The position numbers and the translations under genes are program-made. Shown piece by piece: positions 1 through 11,133 of a stretch of 64,000 bases of DNA. Origin of the DNA: Symbiodinium natans (lineage: Eukaryota > Sar > Dinophyceae > Suessiales > Symbiodiniaceae); assembly GCA_905221605.1 (NCBI GenBank), contig CAJNDS010002143.1, positions 380,061 to 444,060 on the forward strand. The letters run 5' to 3'. The notes under the pieces are model-generated. The model made no database searches, was not told the origin of the DNA, and was given only the letters and a program-made list of their open reading frames with translations. Each line of letters starts with the position of its first letter. Position 1 is the first letter of the stretch.

Positions 1-1727
1 TCACAAGTCATCTGCCCAATGGCTCGGGGCTTGTCTTGGGATTTTCCACCGTCTTTGCTTCATCCAAGGCACCACGGACGTTAGGAGCAGCAGCCCGCCA
101 AACCAACCGCCACATTTTATCCTTCAGACAGTTGAAGCATTGAAGCAGCTTCCAGCAGGAACCACACTTCTAAAGGCACAGCTCACCCTGCTGTGACTTC
201 CGCGCCTGTGGGTGTCAAACCCTTGCTTTGCAAAGGGCGATGTGGGGTCCATGACTGTTGGCCATGGTGACACAAGATGCACGCTGTTCAACTTAAAGCA
301 GCATGAGGTTGGCTGCACAACCCGAGGTTGGCTGCACAGGGCCATCCCAACACTTATGGGAACCTTCGAAACACACTCGTGCCAAAAAAGAGGGCAAACT
401 TCACAAGACCATATCAACAATACCTGCCGGGAGCCCAAAAAAAATGACGGAAGCGGCGGCGTACAAGCCATCGTCATGATCCCTAACTTTCGCCCCGATG
501 ACCCAAAAAAACCTTCAAAATTCATGACCCCTTGCATGCCGGATGGGCCCATCATCTCCCAGGTTCAGCATGCGCTTCAGCCTGGGCATCGGGGACCTAG
601 CCCCTTTTGGACCCCCAAACCCTAAACCCAAAACCCCGAAACTTGAGTGCCCCTGCGAGGCCAACTCCTCTTGAAGCTGCTGGCACTGGCGGTCTTTCTT
701 TGCAAGCCTCAGTCACAACAGCTGGGAAAGGCAGGGTAGGCTCCGAGAGACTTTCACTCCTCCAGCACACATCTCAGCAGCACCACCTACCGGACCTACC
801 GCAACATGCCCGAACTCTCATTTCTGCCTCTTTTTCATCCGCCACTGAGTCTTTTGGAGGGCCTGAAAGATCAGAAGGATGGTGCCCGGTTTGGCGCCTT
901 GCCGGGTTGCGATGCAATGGTTCTTGAGCTCTTTGAGCCCCAGTGCCCCGCATCTGCTAAGAACCATGGACCACAACACCGAAGTCGGCAGCTCACTGAG
1001 ACTCTCAAATTGGGCTAGCGCCTCAAGGCGTGTTTTGTTGTGGGTGACACTGGCAGGGAAAGAACTGAGCCGGGCACCATCGTACAGATCTGCATAAGCA
1101 GACCGGCAGGAAAATACACGTCCCAAGTCCTCCATCTAAGCATTCCGGCATTGAACCGGATTTTTCTGGGCCATCACATGGCCACATCTACGCACACTTT
1201 GTCAGAGAGAGCCCGCGCTCAATCGCCGTATGTGTGCGAAAACTGCCTTGCAGGGGCACCGACAGCAATCGAACTGCAGAAGACGGTACAGCTTGGGCAG
1301 TATGCTGCTTGATACTGGAGGAGCTTGCACCGGCAAACAATGACTGGTTTCAGAGGTCGAGCACGTTGGGGGGAACTCTGTGGCAGCAAAAGGAGTGCAT
1401 GACCCAATGACATGATGAAGAGAGGTTAACATCGAGAAGGCAGGGGCCTCAGAGGCCTCAGGTCAGATGGAAACACTATGCCGAAAGCAAACGCGGACGA
1501 GGGAGTATGTGAGATTTCTTGCGGGTGCTATCATATCATCATTATAATACTACAATAATTATCATCATTCTAACCATAATAGTATTACAAAATCTACAAT
1601 ATCCTAATATTGTGTTTGTAATATTACAAGACCGCTAAACCTGCGAGTTGGTCAGGCCTGCGGCGGTGTTCCGCCAGGAGCCAGTAGTGGCCGACACTCC
1701 GGGTCACCGTTGACAGTCCTGCTGCGG
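1..1727. other. Spacer without a supported gene
   Basis: Open frames on both strands are short and mutually overlapping. An AT-rich ATC/ATT triplet tract lies at 1530-1625. Nothing recognisable as coding or RNA. Confidence 0.6.
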
Positions 1728-1841
1728 TGTTAGGGTTTAGGGTTTAGGGTTTAGGGGTTAGGGTTTAGGGTTTAGGGTTGAGGGTTAAGGGTTTAGGGTT
1801 TAGGGTTTAGGGTTTAGGGTTTAGGGTTTAGGGTTTAGGGG
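1728..1841 (+). repeat. TTTAGGG array
   Basis: About 16 near-perfect copies of the 7-bp TTTAGGG unit with a few one-base variants. It is interstitial, since sequence continues on both sides. Confidence 0.97.
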
Positions 1842-2210
1842 CGACCGGGTCGAAACACAACCAAACGGGAGAAAACACAACCCAACGGGGGAAAACACAA
1901 CTGAACCATGTTTGTGGGCTGGCCCGAACGGGAGAAACTACAACTGGCTATTGCAGTGCCTTTATACGTTTGGACATGCCCTGCAGAAAAACCATGGTGC
2001 ATCCTTAAGGTTTCAGGACAAAATCTGGACAATGGTGGTTGTGATTCATCCCTTCTCTTTGCGCCATAGCACGAGCATAGAATATACAATAGAATACTCA
2101 TATTATATCTAATATAACAATATAGAATACAGTGCGTAATATAAATAAATATATATACAGATGTATATATATATATATATATGTGTATATGTATGTATGT
2201 GTGTTTTTTG

Positions 2211-2377
2211 TAACTCAACAAAGCCAACAAGTCAACCAAAGTCCCTCCAAACCCCCGGCCTCCAATAACTCAACAAAACCAACAATTCAACCTAAATCCC
2301 TCCAAACCCCTGGCCTCCAATAACTCAATAAAACCAACAATTCAACCAAAATCCCTCCACACGCTTGGCATCCGACT
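2211..2377. repeat. 55-bp tandem repeat, three copies
   Basis: Copies start at about 2211, 2267 and 2322 and share the core CTCAACAAAACCAACAATTC and CCCTCCAAACCCC. Preceded by a TA/TGTA microsatellite (2140-2205). Confidence 0.85.
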
Positions 2378-2518
2378 CTAAGACCCTAAAGACCCAGTTG
2401 CATTATCCCCCATCTGGTTGTATTATCCCCCATCTAAGCCAAAATCTCAAGATTTCAGTTGTGTTTTTGCCCATCTGGTTGTATTATCACATCTAGTTGT
2501 AGTTAGCCTTATTCTCAG

Positions 2519-2606
2519 GTTTAGGGTTTAGGTTTAGGGTTTAGGATTTAGGATTTAGGATTTAGGATTTAGGGATTAGGGTTTAGGGTTTAGGGTTTAG
2601 GGCTTA
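2519..2606 (+). repeat. TTTAGGG/TTTAGGA array
   Basis: Mixed TTTAGGG and TTTAGGA units, about 12 copies. Confidence 0.95.
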
Positions 2607-2608
2607 GC

Positions 2609-3536
2609 GAGCTTCGCAAAAGCTCACATACGCGGTCCTTGAGCCGCCAAGGTAAGCCGGGATGATGGAATCATCCATGTGCTGTCGGAGCACCTGACGA
2701 GAGTTGCAAAGGGCATGCCAAAAAAAAGAAACCCGCAGCAAACTTCGGACAATGCCTTAAGTGAATCCTCCGCACTGATGATACGGATGATCTTGGCAGT
2801 GTGGGGGCTGACCTGAGCCACCCAAGAAACACTGCTTTACGGCCCCACCTTCCCCGCCTGACTGCCGCTTACGCGCAAATGCGACCCAAAAGCCAGCAGA
2901 TGCTTGAGCGTGTTCCACACAGCCGTAAATGCCGCTGGCGCATTGATGATAAGCACCTCAGAGAAAGCTCAACAAATGTACAACTGTACACTTCACACTA
3001 GAAAACCTGTGCGTGGGGAGGCAGTGAAAAAGAGCCAAGCGCTTTTCACAGCTCGCAAAACTCACCACAACATACCCGCACGAGGTCAGCACCAACTGGG
3101 CCCCCACAATGAACATGACGAGGAGCTCGCCGCCCCGAGTGTGGCGCCAGGTGTATCCTGTTCTTCAGGATCATCCCCAAGGCTTTCAGCGTGCGTGGGC
3201 TGAAGTTCCGCCAACCTCAAGGAGGGTCAAGGGATAACCAACCATCCTACGGCTCTTTCGGGGGAGCACTTAAGACAATACACGGACATGTATATCTATA
3301 TATATATATATATATGTTCTCCTCAACATCTACTGTATATTACCTATTTATACGCAAATACATCTATGACCTACATCGACACATAGATTAGATAGTTGAA
3401 CCAAGCGGCCGATTCCTTGCAAATCCTCTACCAGCGTCGCGTCGACGAACGGCAGGTGTCTGCGAACGCTGTCCTGCCATGTGGCAAGCTTCCAGCCCCA
3501 GCTGCAATAAGCTGCCGCTTGGTTCTCCGAAGGTTG
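2609..3536. other. Spacer
   Basis: No supported gene. A short (TA)n tract at about 3295-3316. Confidence 0.5.
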
Positions 3537-4562
3537 CGAAGGGTAGGAACAACTTTGCCAGTCAAAATTTGCCGGGATCCCCTTGGCGCCCTTCAAAAGT
3601 CCTGCAAATACCACACGAAACGGAAAAGGGTAGGAACAACTTTGCCGGTCAAAATTTGTCGGGATCCCTGTCGCACCCTGCACAAAACCTGCAAATACCA
3701 CACAAAACCGAAGAGGGTAGGAGCAACATTTGCCGGTCAAAATTTGCCGGGATCTCTTGGCGCCCTGCAAAAGTCCTGCAAATACCACACAAAACGGAAA
3801 AGGGTAGGAACAACTTTGCCGGTCAAAATTTGCCGGGATCCCCTTGGCGCCCTTCACAAGTCCTGCAAATACCACACAAAACGGAAAAGGGTAGGAACAA
3901 CTTTGCCGGTCAAAATTTGTCGGGATCCCTGTCGCACCCTGCACAAAACCTGCAAATACCACACAAAACCGAAGAGGGTAGGAGCAACATTTGCGGGTCA
4001 AAATTTGCCGGGATCTCTTGGCGCCCTGCAAAAGTCCTGCAAATACCACACAAAATGGAAAAGGGTGGCAACAACTTTGCCGGTCAAAATTTGCCGGGAT
4101 CCCCTTGGCGCCCTGCAAAAGTCCTGCAAATACCACACAAAACGGAAAAGTGTAGGAACAACTTTGCCGGTCAAAATTTGTCGGGATCCCCGTCGCACCC
4201 TGCACAAAACCTGCAAATACCACACAAAACCGAAGAGGGTAGGAGCAACATTTGCCGGTCAAAATTTGCCGGGATCCCCTTGGCGCCCTGCAAAAGTCCT
4301 GCAAATACCACACAAAACGGAAAAGGGTAGGAACAACTTTGCCGGTCAAAATTTGCCGGGATCCCCTTGGCGCCCTTCACAAGTCCTGCAAAATACCACA
4401 CAAAACGGAAAAGGGTAGGAACAACTTTGCCGGTCAAAATTTGTCGGGATCCCTGTCGCACCCTGCACAAAACCTGCAAATACCACACAAAACCGAAGAG
4501 GGTAGGAGCAACATTTGCGGGTCAAAATTTGCCAGGATCCCCTTGGCACCCTGCAAAAGTCC
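3537..4562. repeat. Higher-order tandem repeat: four copies of about 261 bp, each made of three 87-bp subunits
   Basis: The phrase GGGTAGGA or a variant recurs at about 3541, 3628, 3715, 3802, 3889, 3976, 4063, 4150, 4237, 4325, 4413 and 4500. Subunits fall in the order A-B-C four times. A has CTTTGCC...CCTTGGCGCCC, B has TTTGTCGGGATCCC and TCGCACCCTGCACAAAACC, C has GAGCAACATTTGC. Most carry GGATCC. Because 87 is divisible by three, long open frames appear on both strands; they are artefacts. Confidence 0.95.
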
Positions 4563-5115
4563 CGCTTCGCTTTGGGACGCTTTAGATCTACCATCTCCCC
4601 TTCAGCAACCCCGACCTTTCGTGTTTTGGACTCCCGGCACGGTTCAGGTGAAAGGCAAGGGAGCCTAAGGGAGCATAGTCCGAAGGTGCCTCCTCCAGGC
4701 CGGCCAAGGTTCGTACAGAATGCACGATGTCCATCTTCCTGGGCAGAGGTCTTGATTGGGAAGTGGGTGCAGGGGCGGGGGGGGGGCGGGGGGGGCACCT
4801 CTCCAAGTACAGACATCGGACTCGGAATTGCGTGCTAGTAAAGTCGGACAACTTCGCCCATCACGTGTTTATTCAGCTCCAGTGCCTTCACTCTTCTGGG
4901 AAACAGACGCTTCTACATCGCATTATTATTACATCGCCTGGGATGGGTTCTTCATTGCAATCTTTCGCTGCTTCGTTTCTGCTTCGAACTTCTGTCGCTT
5001 GCTTTTCCCCCCTAACTCGTCTCCCGGAACTTCGCTCAAGCCACATGTAACAACCCCTGCTCTCCCGCAAAATCCCAGAACGCCGCCTTTCTAGTCATAC
5101 GTTCGTTGCAGCTCA

Positions 5116-5165
5116 TAGGGTTTAGGGTTTAGGGTTCAGGGTTTAGGTTTAGGGGTTTAGGGTTT
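5116..5165 (+). repeat. TTTAGGG array
   Basis: About seven units, slightly degenerate. Confidence 0.93.
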
Positions 5166-5244
5166 CGGCCAGCAGCTGCAGCAGATCATGGGAGACGTTG
5201 TCATGGAGGGAGGTCCAGTCAGCACGTCCAATGCGCTCCTTGAG

Positions 5245-5465
5245 GCACGTCATTACTATCATTATAATAATTGTTATTATGATTATCATTATTATGATTA
5301 TTATTACGATTGTCACTACTATTCTTATAACGAGTATTTACCCTTATTTCGGATGATTATTGTCACTACTATTACGTTATTGCCGTATTATTATCGCTAT
5401 TGATGTTATGGTATCATTGTTGGTATTACCATTCTTATTGTTATTACTGCGATTTGTTCTTTATT
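5245..5465. repeat. AT-rich imperfect triplet tract
   Basis: Runs of TTA/TCA/TAT triplets such as ATTATTATGATTATTATTAC. No coding signal. Confidence 0.8.
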
Positions 5466-5636
5466 GCTGTCATTATTCTGGAATGCTCATGCAAGACGAC
5501 CCACACCATGTGCAAGAAGCCCGGAGGTGCTCAGAGAGCTTTTGGACCATACGCCGAGGCTCCAGGATGACAGGCTCCCCTTCAAGTCCAAGGCCTGCAT
5601 ATCGTTGCAGCTACAAGAGTGTGCTGTTCGGTAGGA

Positions 5637-5711
5637 GGGTTTAGGGTTTAGGGTTTAGGGTTTAGGGTTTAGGGTTTAGGGTTTAGGGTTTAGGGTTTAG
5701 GGTTTAGGGTT
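5637..5711 (+). repeat. TTTAGGG array
   Basis: Ten to eleven perfect copies, followed 15 bp later by the CACCCGACTAGCCACGGCA element. Confidence 0.97.
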
Positions 5712-5723
5712 GCTTTATTGGGC

Positions 5724-6215
5724 ACCCGACTAGCCACGGCACAGCAGGGTTGATTGGTAGGTCTCGGGAAAATCATGAAAAGAAACCCCAGGGACGCAAG
5801 CCTGAGTGGGGATAGCGCCTGATGGCATTCAGAGTAGGACATATGTGGAACAGGATAAACCTACCTCTACCCAACAGAAGCACGCCCTGCCAGAGACCAT
5901 CACAGACGTACCCAGCTAATCAAAACAAATAAACCGAGGTGATGGGTGCCTCTGCCTCTCTTACTGGTCTGGCCCCTATGTGCTGCGATTAACGGAGCTG
6001 GCGATCCTTAAAACACAGGGAACACAGCAGGCTCGATCTAAAGGGAGGTTTCAAGAAATGGGGGCCATGACCTCCCTCAGTTTTCGAGGGTACGTGAGGC
6101 ATCATGTTAGAAACTCGCTGAGAGGAGCCGTGTAATGTGGTGACCAGGCAACGCCTCACCCGGTTTTTTTTTGCCACCCGACTAGCCACGGCAAAGCGGG
6201 GTAAATGGGTCGGAG
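5724..6215. repeat. Direct repeat pair around CACCCGACTAGCCACGGCA
   Basis: The 19-bp core occurs at about 5731 and 6175, each followed by a similar tail (CAGCAGGGTTGATTGGT versus AAGCGGGGTAAATGGGT). Both lie next to TTTAGGG arrays. The 450 bp between them has no supported gene. Confidence 0.8.
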
Positions 6216-6233
6216 GAACGGAAAAAGGACCCG

Positions 6234-6262
6234 GTTTAGGGTTTAGGGTTTAGGGTTTAGGG
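6234..6262 (+). repeat. TTTAGGG array
   Basis: Four copies. Confidence 0.93.
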
Positions 6263-6437
6263 AAAGTCGGCAGTTTCCTAGCGTCCAGCATGTTGGGGAT
6301 GTAGCCCTGGTTCACACAACGGGCGAAAGGTGGCTGGCCCAAGAGTCCTAAGCCGCAGAGGAAAGCCCCGTTACTAGTAAGGCCTTGCGGGAGACATGCT
6401 CGAGACCCATATATGCTAAACCAAGAATTCATGCCCA

Positions 6438-6502
6438 GAAACCCTTTTTAAGCACGGACTGAGGAAGCTGCCGGCGACACTAAACCCTAAACCCTAAACC
6501 CC
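6438..6502. repeat. Dispersed element next to CCCTAAA units (copy 1)
   Basis: TTTTTAAGCACGGACTGAGG followed by AAGCTGCCGGCGACAC and then CCCTAAA units. A second copy lies at 9140-9207. Confidence 0.88.
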
Positions 6503-8240
6503 ATATTCGAGCAACCACCCGGCGTCGCACCTAAGAATCCACCAGTCGGCCACCATGGCGCAAGGCAGCGCTCGTAGAGCTCCAGATTCCAGTGGGTCAG
6601 CGCTCTTGGCACATCGTTCTCCCTCTGCCAGTGCACCTTGGCAAGAGCTCCAGAACAGGGTGCTGGCGCAGGAATGAATATCGGATGAGCTCGCCTGAAC
6701 ATTAAAATCATAGCAGATTGTGATTCCTCAACATGTCCTGTTATGTGTGCATTTGCCTCCATAGCATTAAGCCATCGTCACGCTTGCGTATGCTTGCGCT
6801 AGGGGCTCTTGTGTGGAACTTGCTTCCGCCTACATCTCTACCGAAGGTGCTCTAACACCAGAACTTTAACCGCTTGGGTATTTACTGTGTATGTTGGTGC
6901 TTCTTTCGTACCCTTTCCTGCAACAACCATGTGTCAGACGCGCCTGTGACATATGCCTGGGACATCGTGAAGAAGCCAGTCTTTCAAGAGGGAAAGGGAC
7001 CAGGCGCACTGTGACGCGATGGCTATTGGTTCCAAGCCAGATGAGGCCACTACCCCAGTTGACGGCTTTATGCTTCCCAGCTCTGCAGCAGCAACTAGGA
7101 GGCATGATCCGGAAGGGTTATTTGTTGTGTAGATGGCCCGGCGATGCAATTTAACCGCCACTTCGAAGGAGGGGATGCTCTGCGTATCCTCTGTGGGTTT
7201 TTCGTGGCCTTCGGGGTATGGAGACAATTCCGGAAGAGGTGTTTGGGACACCGTGGCGGCTTGGGTTCTGCCCCAGGAGTCCCCCTCCGTGCTGCATCCA
7301 AGACTGCCTCTACCTAAACTGGGTACACAGCATGAGCAGTTCAGCTTGAAGGCAGCTGCTTTCTGGAAAAAGACAAATATATCTACTTCAGAGACAAGTA
7401 CATAAATGCTGTGCCAAGCCACCGCTTCGCGGAATTTCGCCTCTGCTGCATCCACACTCCGGCCTTCCCGAAGGAAGCCTTGGTTGATCGGAAGATGTTC
7501 GGCCGAGATTCCACCCCGGCCCCCTTCCCGTCATTTCCCGTCTTTCGTCTTCCATGCCGGGCATCGGAGGAGCGTGCAGAAATCCGACCGCAGCGCAGCA
7601 GAAGTCAGATCGGAGACGCGCCGGGAAAGTTGCTCAACACCTGTTACGCGGCAGAAGAAGCTTAAAACATGAGAACACCGGCAATGCTCTTGAGAGGCTC
7701 ATGAGCCCAAGCCATTCCTGCCTTCCCGCTCTTCAGCATCCACTTCTGGCAAAGGAAGGTTGCGGAGTGCTGCTGGAGCCTCCGAAAGTGAACCCACGGC
7801 GGCCCAATAAAGCCAGAACCCCGCACCCCCGGTTCGCCTGCAACTCGGGGGGCTTCCCGAAGGGATCTGCCCGCAGCCCGCAGTACTTGTAGCGTCCGTA
7901 GCCGAGCCGTCGGGCCTCCTCCTTAGCCGCTTATGCTCTTTGAGCTTCTAGCATCTGAAGAGAGCTCTGCCAGGGTTAAAAAAGAATTCCTGGAGAAAGA
8001 TGCAGCGCCTGGGCACTGCATGCGGCCCATACAGATCCCATACGGCTAGCTGGACAGGTCAAAGCACCGGGCTGCTCTTCTCATTGGGTTGCTGGCAGAA
8101 CTGCCGTGCCCGCCTGCGCAGTCTTTCCCCACATTCTTAAATCTCACGCAGAAAGGGCTCCAGAGACCGGACTACGGACTACTCTGATTCACGCCAGAGG
8201 AAAGTAGGCCCAAGCCCTATCGAACTATTTTTACAGATTG
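6503..8240. other. Spacer, no recognised gene
   Basis: Overlapping open frames on both strands. The best coding-like piece is VDAAEAKFREAVAWH on the minus strand (7455-7411), too short to call. Confidence 0.45.
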
Positions 8241-8254
8241 GTGGTACGTACTAA

Positions 8255-8884
8255 CTACAAGAGCACGGAGAAACCATGAAGATATGCAGGCCGCTTCGAC
8301 TGCACAGAAGAGTCCACTTCCAAAAACTGCTCCAGACACACAGACAGGAAACTCCCATAAGGCGGGGGGGGCAGTTTGAGGACGAGGCGGATGAGTCGTT
8401 GTGGTCGCGGTGCTACGTCTAGCGCTTTAATCGCCTTCGTCGTTTTCCTTGGTTTAGCCGGCCTATGGCAGCACAGCGAAAACGACCAGAAAGGCCGCTC
8501 GTGGACTTCGAGCTTGCAGGGCTTCAGCCCGGCACCCTTCCTGCAGCAGCCGCACTGAGTCAGTTCCTGCACGTTTCCTGCGCGACTGCGTGCCTGGACA
8601 AGCTCGCATCCACAGCCTCCGTGTTCCAGTCGACGTAGTCCTCCCACAGCAAAGCAGCACTCACTCTCCCTCCCCCTGCTATTGTGGGTAGCAGTAGCGC
8701 GGTCGCAGTTGAACAGTTGCTCACACTCCGCTTTATCTGGTGAATCAGCGAAGGCCTCGCGAAAACGAGGTTCATTGCAAATGCAGCAGAGATCCATGGC
8801 TGCAGAAAGCGCCGGAACGCTGGGAGCCCATGCGCAGAGCCAAACGATACAAATAACGAGGTGGAAAGCACCCGTTGTGCACAC
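8255..8884 (-). CDS. Cys-rich candidate with signal-peptide-like segment
   Basis: The minus-strand frame starts with a hydrophobic stretch (HLVICIVWLCAWAPSVPALS) followed by MDLCCICNEPRFREAF, ADSPDKAECEQLFNCD and further Cys-rich sequence. The only ATG near the start is after the hydrophobic stretch, so a secreted reading would require an upstream spliced start. A second frame (LLWEDYVDWNTEAVDASLSR, ~8.65-8.59 kb) overlaps the 3' part, so one of the two is not coding. Unrecognised. Confidence 0.3.
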   Translation of the reverse strand: MCTTGAFHLVICIVWLCAWAPSVPALSAAMDLCCICNEPRFREAFADSPDKAECEQLFNCDRATATHNSRGRESECCFAVGGLRRLEHGGCGCELVQARSRAGNVQELTQCGCCRKGAGLKPCKLEVHERPFWSFSLCCHRPAKPRKTTKAIKALDVAPRPQRLIRLVLKLPPPPYGSFLSVCLEQFLEVDSSVQSKRPAYLHGFSVLL

Positions 8885-9065
8885 TGTGAACGCAGGAGTT
8901 CCCTTTTTGGATAGGGTAAGGAATGGGTGCTTTGGGAGTTACATAGGGCTTCAAGCTTAAGCTTGAGCTTTGGGCTTGGGGGTCTTGACGGTCGAGTTTC
9001 TAAATTTGATGTTCCCCGGCGACTGGCAAACTGGGAATTCAGCTCAAGGTCTACTTTGTGGAGGC

Positions 9066-9145
9066 CTAAACCCTAAACCCTAAACCCTAAACCCTAAGCC
9101 CTAAGCCCTAAGCCCTAAACCCTAAACCCTAAACCCTAAACCCTT
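9066..9145 (-). repeat. CCCTAAA array
   Basis: About 11 copies, three of them CCCTAAG. Confidence 0.97.
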
Positions 9146-9207
9146 TTAAGCACGGACTGAGGCTGCCGGCAACACCTGAAAGCCTAAACCCTAAACCCTA
9201 AACCCTA
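9140..9207. repeat. Dispersed element next to CCCTAAA units (copy 2)
   Basis: CTTTTAAGCACGGACTGAGG with GCTGCCGGCAACAC, then CCCTAAA units; matches the element at 6438-6502. Confidence 0.88.
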
Positions 9208-9567
9208 CACCGAAACCCCCCCCCCCCCCTCTTTCCCCACCGCTCCCCTCCTCATACCCCCGAAAAAGCAGAATGGAACAAGAACCGCAAAGCTGATCAT
9301 GCATCGCCTTGATGCTGTAAGCCTCCCTCCCCCTCAACCTTCCGTCCTATATGGGGGTTTACGACATAGGCCCCCCCATTATAAAGCCCCAAATAGGTAA
9401 GATTCCCTTAGAACAAGGACCCCAATAAGCTAGCCCTCATATCGTCAACCCCCCATGTTGCTGTATGGACTGGCATCCACCTGAGTGCCCAACTCCGCAT
9501 TCAGCGCTTCCACTTCGACCGAGTTGTCGTTGAAGAAGTCGTACGTCGGAGAACTTATTCGGTGGTA

Positions 9568-9768
9568 TAGGGTTTAGGGTTTTAGGGTTTTAGGGTGCTC
9601 TTTCTTCCTTGCTCTTTCCGCCCTATGCCCTGTGCTCCGCCCGCCGTGTTCTCTCGGGGTCGGACTCGGACTTGTCATCCTGGCATCAACATTTAGGGTA
9701 GGGTTTAGGGTTTGGGGTTTAGGGCTTAGGGTTTAATTGCCAGGGTTAATTAGGGTTTAGGGTTTAGG
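9568..9768 (+). repeat. Two short TTTAGGG clusters
   Basis: 9568-9596 and 9691-9768, interrupted and degenerate. Confidence 0.9.
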
Positions 9769-9779
9769 CCCCATTCAAC

Positions 9780-11130
9780 CGAACGAATGTGTCAAGTGCA
9801 TGCAGGCAGGCGGTTGAACAACCTTTTCTTGCACTCCTGCAGCCTGGCACACGGCGCCTGCTTTATGAGCAACGGTCATGGCAACCGTAAACCCTTTTGA
9901 GCCCGGAACTGAGCTCCAGGACACCCTAAACCCCAAACGGGCCCTGATCTCACATCGGATTAAACACACCAGCGCAAACACACACAGACACCGACATCGA
10001 GCAAGAGCGTGGGGTTCAAGCTACAAGCACAGATGCCTTCAGCACCATGCCTCTTTCTGAATACAAAAAAACGGGGTGGAGAAGCAATTCACGGTTTGCC
10101 CACAGCATATGCGGAAGATGTTCGGTTCAGGCTTTCGGCTCCAAGGTCGAGGCTTTTTTCAGGCTTTTCAGCCAGGGTTCAAGCAAGCTGTGTTTGGGAT
10201 GTAAAACACAGAAGGGCCTGCCATGCAGGCAAAGGATGTGGGTGGGGATTGGTGGAGAGGGGTTGATGGGGGGGGGGGGGGCCTTTGTTGAGGAGAGAAC
10301 TTGGATTTTCCCCCTCACCTCTGGCTTGCACTGGAGTCGTTCTTTTCTGCCCGTTCTCATGCAGGCCTTCATGCACCTGAGACATCTCGACTGCTTTGGG
10401 TGAGTTTTCTTGCACAGTCGCCGTCGTATGGGGGGGCAGGCCACGCCTCGGCCAAGATGACAGACTTCGGTTCATGCAATGCTCTTGACGCAAGATCGCA
10501 CAATCCCTTTTTGGCAGCAGTTGCAGCCGCGACCTCTCGATCTCAAGTACTGAATTCAGCGAAGCGCTCACTTGTGGGTCTCGGCTCGGGGGGCATCCTG
10601 GAATTCTGGGAACGCAAGCGAGACGATCTTCCCACAGCAGATTGCTGAGGCTCAGGCTTTGGCACCTTTCACACCTTAGGAACCGTAGACGCCAGGCTTC
10701 TGCCTCGGCAACAATGAATAGCTATCACATGGGAAGAGCAATCTGCAATAGCTATCAGAAGAAGCTTAACACCCCCGCATCTCGGCATCACTTTCTAGGG
10801 GCGATGCGGAGTCATCGCAGGACTGGCGTCCAGCGTTCGCAACCTGAGAACCAGCAGATGCAACTTGCTAAAACATTTGGGTAGCAAATGAACCGATGTG
10901 AAACTTTCCCCCGGCGGCATCGACAGGGCCTTTGACCACAAAGGCTGTTGCGTACATGGCTACATCTTCATGTTGTGCCAGTGGCTTGACCACGCCACAG
11001 GTGCGCCGAATTGCGAATTGCAGAAGTCATCTCTGAGTTCAGGCAGGTGTTTCCAGCGCATCTTTGTTCGGTGCAGAAAGGATTTGTGGGCCTGGTAACC
11101 AATCACTCTATGACTTGCCGGCAACGACGG
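9780..11130. other. Spacer, no recognised gene
   Basis: Open frames overlap on both strands without motif support. A 12-base G run lies near 10269-10281. Confidence 0.45.
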
Positions 11131-11133
11131 AAT

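Noticed and set aside
1728-1841. A true chromosome end
   Set aside because: Unique sequence continues on both sides and similar arrays are scattered throughout.
3348-4418. Open frames of more than 330 codons on both strands
   Set aside because: They arise from an 87-bp (29-codon) repeat that stays in frame on either strand; no real protein is indicated.
3537-4562. CRISPR-like array
   Set aside because: The units are contiguous and all parts are repeated; there are no unique spacers, and the context is eukaryotic.
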